From the NCBI GenBank assembly GCA_937906355.1, contig CALCWF010000073.1, positions 1-6,508 on the forward strand: a stretch of 6,508 bases of DNA, given 5' to 3'. This stretch comes from an uncultured Rickettsiales bacterium. Its GTDB lineage: Bacteria; Pseudomonadota; Alphaproteobacteria; Rickettsiales; Deianiraeaceae. Below, piece by piece: positions 1-4,966 of the stretch (within the stretch, counting starts at the first letter, position 1; every line of letters starts with the position of its first letter). The position numbers and the translations under genes were made by a program. The notes under the pieces are model-generated. The model was not told where the DNA came from and searched no databases. It saw only the letters and a list, made by a program, of their open reading frames with translations.

Positions 1-108
1 GACTGTGTTTTCGTCGTAATGATAAGTATAGGGAACCATCTTAGAGAACGCTTTCTCGTTATTTTCGATAGATCTATTTTTGTCTTTAAGTTTTGATAAA
101 AAGAACAT
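1..108 (-). CDS. virB4: Probable VirB4/RvhB4-type T4SS ATPase, N-terminal 36 residues only (cut by left edge)
   Basis: Reading the minus strand from an ATG at 108-106 gives 36 codons without a stop to the window edge. The peptide starts MFFLSKLKDKNRS and contains MVPYTYHYDENTV at residues 24-36. I recognise the block (I/V)PY-x-x-H-(Y/W)-(D/N)-E-(N/D)-T as typical of the N-terminus of Rickettsiales VirB4, where it is usually followed by LTK-x-GEL outside this window. VirB4 is the cytoplasmic, inner-membrane-associated ATPase that powers assembly and transport of VirB/D4-type type IV secretion systems. Its Walker motifs lie much further in and cannot be seen here. The gene is divergent from mreB. 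No virB3 start is seen upstream, although virB3 often precedes virB4 in this order. Identification rests on about 13 residues, so it is moderate only; the open frame itself is directly seen. Confidence 0.52.
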   Translation of the reverse strand, partial: MFFLSKLKDKNRSIENNEKAFSKMVPYTYHYDENTV

Positions 109-373
109 TTTTATACAAAAAGAGTATACATTTTTTTTACGATAAAACAAGAGACTTATACTATGTCATACTAGAAGCGTAAGTTTATATATCTAATAGT
201 GGTATATTGAGACGACAGCATCTATAAATTGATATATTAGACGTTGGTGTTTTTTGAATGTTAGAGATAGATGCGATATCAAAAGATGACGTGGCATAAA
301 TTTAGTTGCACGGAAGGACGTCAAATATAAAGTTGAATATAAAAAAAAACATTCATTCTTTAAATGTTCCTAT
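109..373. promoter_or_regulatory. Divergent intergenic region between the left-edge gene and mreB
   Basis: This 265-base, very AT-rich spacer separates two divergent genes, so both promoters should lie here. For the left gene a possible minus-strand promoter is TTGTTT (complement of 145-150), 16 bases, then TATACT (complement of 123-128). It would leave only a very short leader and is weak. Two TATAAA boxes (326-331, 338-343) precede mreB but have no convincing -35. An imperfect direct repeat occurs at 203-214 (TATATTGAGACG) and 233-243 (TATATTAGACG), 30 bases apart. TGACGT at 287-292 and ACGTCA at 318-323 form an inverted pair, the second half overlapping the palindrome GACGTC (317-322). No further gene is seen. 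Which elements are functional is not known. Confidence 0.35.
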
Positions 374-1486
374 GTGAAGAATTTTCTTAAAAACAATCGA
401 TGGATATGCGGATTGAAAAGGGCATGTCAGTTAATTAAAAAGAGTAAAAGCAGATTACTGAATAAAACGTTCAATTATGTTATTGGCATAGACTTAGGAA
501 CGGCGAATACTTTAATTTGCACTAAGGACGAAGGAATCATCTTGAATGAGGCTTCTGTTGTGTCGTATATATCGGAAGATGGCGTGAATAGTGGCTTTTT
601 ATATGGCAACGAAGCAAAGAAGATGATAGGAAAGGTGCCTTTCAAGATAGAGATTGAATATCCAATAGACGATGGCGTAATAAGTAAGAACACGCTATCT
701 GAAGATATGGTTAGAAAGTTTTTATTTGATACGATTGGAACTAGATCGATTTTTGCACCAATCGTTGTTGTTGGTGTTCCATTCAGTGCAACCGAGGCGG
801 AGAGAAGGACATTGCAAGAGGTCATTGAGAGATGCAACGTTAAAAGTGCGTATATGATATATGAAAGCATAGCGTCTGCTATTGGTGCCGATGTCCGGAT
901 AGATAAACCAAACGGAGTTGTTGTCATAGACATTGGTGGCGGAACGACAGAAATTTCAGCAATATCGCTCGGTGGAATTATTAAGAATAAAACCTTTAAG
1001 TATGGTGGTAGAAAAATTGATAAATCAATTGTTGATTATTTGTGTCATAAATATCATTTGTTAATTGGTGAAAATGTTGCCGAAGATATAAAAAAGAAAA
1101 TTGGTATTGCGTATTTACGTCCAAATGAGGAGCAGAAAAAAATCGTTATCTACGGTAGAAACATAGAGACAAAGAATCCACAAGAAATTACAATATCACA
1201 GGAGGATATAATTGTTGCGATTGCCGGTTTTACGAATCTTCTTATTGAAAATCTTAAATATGTTTTAGAGAGCGTTCCGGCGGAATTAATGCAAGATATA
1301 ATACGTAATGGTGTAATCTTGTGTGGCGGTGGTGCTAGAATTGCAAATTTAGACTATGTGATAGAACAGACGACCGGTTTGAAGTCGTTAGTTCCACAAG
1401 ATCCAGAGTTATGTTTAATAAACGGTCTGAGAAAAATAATAGGTGATGTGAAGAAATACGAGCACTTATTATTTCATGAGTTTTAA
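374..1486 (+). CDS. mreB: Rod shape-determining protein MreB (bacterial actin)
   Basis: MreB is an ATP-dependent actin homologue that forms membrane-bound filaments and guides peptidoglycan synthesis with MreC, MreD, RodA and PBP2. Seen in the sequence: phosphate-1 motif GIDLGTANTLI (residues 38-48), PIDDGVI (97-103), the catalytic-glutamate region with E164, phosphate-2 motif DIGGGTTEI (186-194, T191 being the other catalytic position), and adenosine motif LCGGGARI (316-323). At 370 residues it is slightly longer than the usual ~345, because about 37 residues precede the phosphate-1 motif instead of roughly 10-15. The start is GTG; the frame upstream is open back to a TGA at 287-289 but has no ATG, and the first in-frame ATG (residue 84) is inside the domain, so a non-ATG start is required. 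TTG at 413 would give a 357-residue protein. The N-terminus is strongly basic with a few hydrophobic residues, which could serve membrane contact. No mreC/mreD follows. No clear Shine-Dalgarno site is visible. Confidence 0.93.
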   Translation: MKNFLKNNRWICGLKRACQLIKKSKSRLLNKTFNYVIGIDLGTANTLICTKDEGIILNEASVVSYISEDGVNSGFLYGNEAKKMIGKVPFKIEIEYPIDDGVISKNTLSEDMVRKFLFDTIGTRSIFAPIVVVGVPFSATEAERRTLQEVIERCNVKSAYMIYESIASAIGADVRIDKPNGVVVIDIGGGTTEISAISLGGIIKNKTFKYGGRKIDKSIVDYLCHKYHLLIGENVAEDIKKKIGIAYLRPNEEQKKIVIYGRNIETKNPQEITISQEDIIVAIAGFTNLLIENLKYVLESVPAELMQDIIRNGVILCGGGARIANLDYVIEQTTGLKSLVPQDPELCLINGLRKIIGDVKKYEHLLFHEF

Positions 1487-1516
1487 TAGCTTTGAGTTTT
1501 TTTTAATGTCGGCGAA

Positions 1517-1593
1517 TGGTGTGCCCGAGACGATTCGAACGTCCGACCTACAACTTAGGAGGTTGTCGCTCTATCCAGCTGAGCTACGAGCAC
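1517..1593 (-). tRNA. tRNA-Arg (anticodon CCU), CCA encoded
   Basis: The minus strand folds into a full cloverleaf. The acceptor stem is GTGCTCG with CGGGCAC (one T-G pair), the D arm is GCTC/GAGC around AGCTGGATA, and the anticodon stem is ACAAC/GTTGT with loop CTCCTAA. The variable loop is AGGTC, and the T arm is GGACG/CGTCT with loop TTCGAAT. The anticodon CCT lies at 1557-1559, reading AGG arginine codons. The discriminator is A (1520) and the 3' CCA is encoded (1517-1519). The gene is antisense to its neighbours, 30 bases after the mreB stop and well before the Bax-inhibitor gene, so it must have its own promoter. Confidence 0.97.
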
Positions 1594-1603
1594 GCAATGT
1601 TAG

Positions 1604-1636
1604 CGTCTTCAAGATATCATTAATGTCAAGAAGACG
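1604..1636. repeat. Inverted repeat just upstream of the tRNA-Arg gene
   Basis: CGTCTTC (1604-1610) and GAAGACG (1630-1636) form a perfect 7-base inverted repeat around a 19-base spacer. The spacer ends with TGTCAA (1624-1629), which on the minus strand reads as a consensus -35 hexamer, TTGACA, pointing at the tRNA. No matching -10 is found at 16-18 bases; the nearest candidate, TAACAT (complement of 1597-1602), is 21 bases away and almost touches the tRNA. It could be an operator, part of the tRNA promoter, or chance. There is no T-run that would make it a standard terminator. Confidence 0.35.
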
Positions 1637-1743
1637 AAATTGATTATCGCCAATTTGATATGATTAATTAAGTCTTTTCGAATTGGTGTTTTTAATTGAT
1701 ACGATAGTGCAAATAGATTTACAGAGTAGAGCATAGGACGTAA

Positions 1744-1756
1744 AGACTCACAGTCT
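1744..1756. repeat. Short perfect inverted repeat in the leader of the Bax-inhibitor-1 gene
   Basis: AGACT-CAC-AGTCT is a 5-base perfect inverted repeat with a 3-base centre, 20 bases before the chosen ATG. It directly follows GGACGT (1736-1741), a hexamer also found ahead of mreB (316-321). It might be a small hairpin in the mRNA leader or a binding site. At this length chance is possible. Confidence 0.25.
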
Positions 1757-1776
1757 AAAACATCTTGAATTTTAAA

Positions 1777-2523
1777 ATGAATAATTATGTCATATCTTGT
1801 AGAGTTATGGTTGGTCTTAGTAGTGTAATATCGAGGGCGAGAGATGTATCTTACAACGAAGGTTTGAGGAGATACATGCTTGGTGTTTATAATTATATGA
1901 CGGTTGCACTGTGTATCAGTGCCGTTGTTGCGATGCTTAGTGCTAAGAGCGGATTAGCTTTGGCTTTAATGAGCGGTCCATTTGGATGGATTGTTGCTTT
2001 TTCACCACTCATTATATCGATAGTCATGTCGTTCAAGATAACGAGTGCGAAGATTAGCACGATTAAGGGGTTATACTTTTTGTATGCTACATTGATGGGG
2101 CTTTCTCTATCGAGTTTGTTTCTAATATTTAGTGGCGTCGACATTGCTAGGACGTTTTTTATCACTGCGTCGATGTTTGGCGGAATGAGTCTTTATGGGT
2201 ATACAACGAAGTGTGATTTATCGGGTTACGGACACATGTTTTTTATGATAGTGTGGGGTCTTTTGATCGCATCGATTGTGAATATATTTTTACATAGTGA
2301 TGGTCTATCCTTTGCAATTTCGTGTGTTAGTGTCGTTGTGTTTACGTTATTGGTTGCGTTTGATACACAAAATTTGCGTAATATGTATTATTCCGTGTGT
2401 AAAGATACGAATATGGCTACTCGTGTTGGAATATTTGGAGCTTTGCAACTTTACATAGATTTTATTGCTATATTCGTGCATTTACTACAACTTTTCGCGA
2501 ACGTTCAAGGACGCAGAAACTAG
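1777..2523 (+). CDS. Bax inhibitor-1 / YccA-YetJ (TMBIM) family membrane protein
   Basis: This is a 248-residue integral membrane protein of the Bax inhibitor-1 (UPF0005) family. Bacterial members include E. coli YccA and YbhL and the calcium-leak channel YetJ of B. subtilis. About seven hydrophobic helices are visible near residues 38-56, 69-88, 96-119, 123-143, 151-172, 177-196 and 220-241. Hallmark blocks are LRRYMLGVYNYM, LMGLSLSSLFLIFSG, ITASMFGGMSLYGYTTK, IASIVNIFL, VAFDTQNLRNMYY and ALQLYIDF. The two acidic residues D196 and D228 lie where YetJ has its pore-gating aspartates (family knowledge). The closest remembered pattern is alphaproteobacterial, but the first extracytoplasmic loop is shorter. 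I chose ATG 1777; the frame also allows TTG 1765 (+4 residues) and ATG 1807 (-10), and no strong ribosome site decides. Molecular role in this organism is unknown; ion leak or modulation of membrane-protein quality control are the family options. Confidence 0.9.
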   Translation: MNNYVISCRVMVGLSSVISRARDVSYNEGLRRYMLGVYNYMTVALCISAVVAMLSAKSGLALALMSGPFGWIVAFSPLIISIVMSFKITSAKISTIKGLYFLYATLMGLSLSSLFLIFSGVDIARTFFITASMFGGMSLYGYTTKCDLSGYGHMFFMIVWGLLIASIVNIFLHSDGLSFAISCVSVVVFTLLVAFDTQNLRNMYYSVCKDTNMATRVGIFGALQLYIDFIAIFVHLLQLFANVQGRRN

Positions 2524-2541
2524 GAATTGACCGCATTCAAT

Positions 2542-2586
2542 TATATTCTGCGATCAAGGTCGTTTGTGTATTTTGCATAGAATATA
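2542..2586. repeat. AT-rich inverted repeat between the Bax-inhibitor and MFS genes
   Basis: TATATTCT (2542-2549) and AGAATATA (2579-2586) are perfect 8-base complements separated by 29 bases; GC/GC can extend the stem with a 2-base bulge. It lies 18 bases after the Bax-inhibitor stop and 18 before the MFS start. The stem is AT-rich and has no downstream T-run, so it is a poor intrinsic terminator. It may be a processing element, an operator, or chance in AT-rich DNA. Confidence 0.25.
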
Positions 2587-2604
2587 GAATTATTTGCATT
2601 TAAA

Positions 2605-3840
2605 ATGCACGATGCACGCATAATAATCATGCGAGAGTTTAGATTAAGAAGATTTTTATTTAGCACTTATCTATGTTCGGCACTCAATACGACGATGATA
2701 AGTTGTATGATAATACCGTATTCGAAGCACCTGGGGATGCTGCCGTTGCAGATATCTATTATAGCCGTGTCGAAACGTATCGTTCGTATAGCCGGGGATG
2801 GACTAATGGGGCTGATTTTTGATCGTTTTGGAGCTAAAACACTATTTATAATAGGCAGACTGATAAAGCTAGCGAGGTATATAGTGCTACTTTATAGTAA
2901 GACATTTATATGGTTATGTATTGCCATGATAATACACGGTCTCTCGGAGGGGACGATTCAGGGTAAAGTTAGTTCCTTTGTTTACAACAATTTACGTGCT
3001 AATGGGAAAATATCGTTTTTCCCAAGAGCGATGTCTATATACTATTTCGTCATCAATGGATATATAGGTTTGATAAACTTCGTTGCTAGTGCATTGCTTA
3101 ATATGTATGATTATGATATTTTAATCAAGGTAAGCATCGCAATAAATATTGTTTCTATTTATCTACTTGTAAGTCTTATACCGAACAATTCACAAAATAA
3201 TTTAGATCAATTTATCTCGAAGTCTTTTAAAGAAATTTTAAAAACGACCAGTGTCGTAGTGAAAAACAATAATATAGTACTTTATATTATTGCAATATAT
3301 GGAATTTTGGTTTTCTTTGCCTGGCAATTCGGTTCAGTTGCGAGCATGATACTCCTCGACATGGGAATGACGGCGTCTGACATTGCTTTAATTGCTTCTG
3401 TTGTCAGGATGTGCACGGTTGTTGGATCGATTATATCTATATACTTTTTTAAATCCGCACTTTCCGTTGATAAGATAGTGATTTGTATATTGGCGTTAGT
3501 GGCTTTTGGGACGGTGAGTGCAGTTGTATATGATACATACACGTTTTGTGCGTTTATGATGCTTATTAATTTGTGCTATGTGTTTCTCGAAGTTTCGTTG
3601 GAAAAAAATTTGGAGCAGTTTTCAAACAAAACGGTTAGAGGAACGGTTATATCTTTTGCAATGATTTGCGGGAATCTTGTTGCCGTTGTAGCTAATTTGG
3701 TTGTAGGTTTTATTGCAAAGTATGCATCTTATAGAGCGTCGATTATAAGCATCTTGGTCGTGATATTTATATTGATATTTTGCCTACTTTCTAATCTAAA
3801 ATTAGAATTGAGTAGGATAGACAAAAAATATATTAGATAG
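2605..3840 (+). CDS. Major facilitator superfamily (MFS) transporter
   Basis: This is a 411-residue inner-membrane transporter with about 12 predicted helices, roughly at residues 14-38, 47-71, 77-96, 100-117, 145-168, 172-193, 223-250, 258-281, 287-308, 311-333, 346-370 and 376-396. A polar central loop lies near 194-222. The loop between helices 2 and 3 carries the MFS motif A pattern GLIFDRFGAKTLFIIGR (69-85), with D73 and R74. RGTVISFAMICGNL (345-358) before helix 11 is the usual second-half counterpart. Length is normal for the family. The start chosen is ATG 2605; ATG 2629 (residue 9) would remove eight residues and leave all helices intact. No Shine-Dalgarno site is visible. It begins 81 bases after the Bax-inhibitor gene and ends 89 before pdhA, all on one strand, so co-transcription is possible but not shown. 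Substrate cannot be told from sequence; intracellular bacteria use many MFS paralogues for host metabolites or efflux. Confidence 0.87.
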   Translation: MHDARIIIMREFRLRRFLFSTYLCSALNTTMISCMIIPYSKHLGMLPLQISIIAVSKRIVRIAGDGLMGLIFDRFGAKTLFIIGRLIKLARYIVLLYSKTFIWLCIAMIIHGLSEGTIQGKVSSFVYNNLRANGKISFFPRAMSIYYFVINGYIGLINFVASALLNMYDYDILIKVSIAINIVSIYLLVSLIPNNSQNNLDQFISKSFKEILKTTSVVVKNNNIVLYIIAIYGILVFFAWQFGSVASMILLDMGMTASDIALIASVVRMCTVVGSIISIYFFKSALSVDKIVICILALVAFGTVSAVVYDTYTFCAFMMLINLCYVFLEVSLEKNLEQFSNKTVRGTVISFAMICGNLVAVVANLVVGFIAKYASYRASIISILVVIFILIFCLLSNLKLELSRIDKKYIR

Positions 3841-3875
3841 TGTCAACGATTTGTTGTTGCGATGCGTCATGAAAA

Positions 3876-3907
3876 AAATTGCAATTTAATAAATGATTAG
3901 TTTTATT
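3876..3907 (+). promoter_or_regulatory. Palindrome and weak sigma-70-like promoter upstream of pdhA
   Basis: AAATTGCAATTT (3876-3887) is a perfect 12-base palindrome 42 bases ahead of the pdhA start. It contains TTGCAA (3879-3884), which with a 17-base spacer precedes TTTATT (3902-3907). Each hexamer matches the sigma-70 consensus at four of six positions. A start near 3914 would leave a short leader carrying the AAGGA site. If real, pdhA has its own promoter with a palindromic element over the -35. Both matches are weak. Confidence 0.27.
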
Positions 3908-3919
3908 AGTTGCCTTAGT

Positions 3920-3924
3920 AAGGA
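3920..3924 (+). promoter_or_regulatory. Ribosome binding site of pdhA
   Basis: AAGGA sits five bases before the ATG at 3930. It is the only clear Shine-Dalgarno site ahead of a start codon in this window and it fixes the pdhA start. The other genes have AT-rich leaders without such a site. Confidence 0.7.
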
Positions 3925-3929
3925 ATTCT

Positions 3930-4931
3930 ATGACAAAGAAGGGTAGCAAGGATTTGTATATTGACAGTTGCGATCTGTCGAAGGATAGATTGGCAGATAT
4001 ATATAATGAGATGGTTTTTATCCGTAAGTTCGAAGAGAAGTGTGCTTTTGCTTACACGCAAGGACTGATTATAGGATTTTGTCATTTGTATACCGGTCAG
4101 GAGGCTGTTTTGTGCGGTATTAAGGCTTGCATGCAGAATGGAGATAATATAATTACGTCTTATCGTTGTCATACTCAGGCTGTTTTATTTGGCAAGGATC
4201 CATACGGTGTGATGTGTGAACTGTTTGGTCGTAAGGACGGTCTATCGAAGGGCAAGGGCGGTTCAATGCATATATTTGCACCTGAGGGGAATTTTTATGG
4301 CGGACATGGGATTGTTGGAGCACAAGTTCCGATTGGGACGGGTTTGGCTTTTGCAGAGAAGTATAAAGGAACAGATAATATAAGTCTTACTTTTATGGGC
4401 GATGGGGCTGTTAATCAGGGTCAGGTTTATGAAAGTTGGAACATGGCTTCACTGTGGGATCTACCAGTTTTGTATATAATCGAGAACAATAAGTATGCAA
4501 TGGGAACTGCCGTCGAGAGACATTCTTGTAACAAAGAGGAATTATATAAGAGAGGCGAGGCAATGGGAATTAAAGGTGAGGTCGTTGATGGAATGGACTT
4601 TTTCTCTGTTTATAGTAAGGCGAAAGAGTTGATTGGTAAAGTTAGGAAAGAGAGCAGACCTTATATATTGCAAGTGAATACTTATCGTTATCGAGGACAC
4701 TCCATGTCCGATCCGGCGACATATAGAACGAAAGACGAGGTTAACGCATGGAAGGAGAGAGATGCGATTAAGGCATTTGGTGCAAAGTTGATGGAAATGG
4801 GTGTTTTGTCTGAGAACGACATTGAGAGTATAGACGACAAAAAGACGGCGGAGGTTCAAGATATTTTTAATCGTACACAGGCTTGCGAATTTACATCGCT
4901 CGACGAACTGACGACTGATATCTTAGTGTAA
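3930..4931 (+). CDS. pdhA: Pyruvate dehydrogenase E1 component, alpha subunit
   Basis: PdhA pairs with PdhB as an alpha2-beta2 thiamine-diphosphate enzyme. It decarboxylates pyruvate and passes the acetyl group to the lipoyl arm of E2, feeding acetyl-CoA to the TCA cycle. The 333-residue length is usual for alphaproteobacterial PdhA (about 325-345). Visible motifs: FIRKFEEKC (30-38), GFCHLYTGQEAV (49-60), ITSYRCH (75-81), SKGKGGSMHIF (106-116), YGGHGIVGAQVPIGTGLA (123-140), and the ThDP/Mg motif from GDGAVNQG (157-164) to ENN (185-187). The conserved loop YRYRGHSMSDP (252-262) holds the active-site histidine and the serine that is phosphorylated in mitochondria. There is no N-terminal lipoyl domain. 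The start is ATG 3930 with an AAGGA site. pdhB is not next; instead an unrelated gene converges from the other strand 35 bases on, so the two subunits are encoded apart, as in some Anaplasmataceae. No key residue appears lost. Confidence 0.97.
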   Translation: MTKKGSKDLYIDSCDLSKDRLADIYNEMVFIRKFEEKCAFAYTQGLIIGFCHLYTGQEAVLCGIKACMQNGDNIITSYRCHTQAVLFGKDPYGVMCELFGRKDGLSKGKGGSMHIFAPEGNFYGGHGIVGAQVPIGTGLAFAEKYKGTDNISLTFMGDGAVNQGQVYESWNMASLWDLPVLYIIENNKYAMGTAVERHSCNKEELYKRGEAMGIKGEVVDGMDFFSVYSKAKELIGKVRKESRPYILQVNTYRYRGHSMSDPATYRTKDEVNAWKERDAIKAFGAKLMEMGVLSENDIESIDDKKTAEVQDIFNRTQACEFTSLDELTTDILV

Positions 4932-4966
4932 GCGATTTGTCGTTTTCACGCCCTTATCTATTACTG

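Noticed and set aside
475..933. 152-codon minus-strand frame inside mreB
   Set aside because: It is fully antisense to the well-supported mreB core and shows no family resemblance.
1487..1516. T-run at 1497-1504 after mreB as an intrinsic terminator
   Set aside because: Eight T residues are present, but no GC stem precedes them.
1893..2165. 90-codon minus-strand frame inside the Bax-inhibitor gene
   Set aside because: Antisense shadow of a conserved membrane protein; no ribosome site or recognisable motif.
3282..3542. 86-codon minus-strand frame inside the MFS gene
   Set aside because: Antisense to helices 7-9 of the transporter; no independent support.
3915..4859. Two minus-strand frames (3915-4172 and 4542-4859) inside pdhA
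   Set aside because: Both overlap the highly conserved pdhA frame and have no recognisable product.
3841..4945. Shared word CGATTTGT after the MFS stop and after the pdhA stop as a repeat family
   Set aside because: Only eight bases match exactly and the flanks diverge, so chance is the better explanation.
4932..4966. Bidirectional terminator between the convergent pdhA and effector genes
   Set aside because: No stem of useful length is visible in the 35-base gap.
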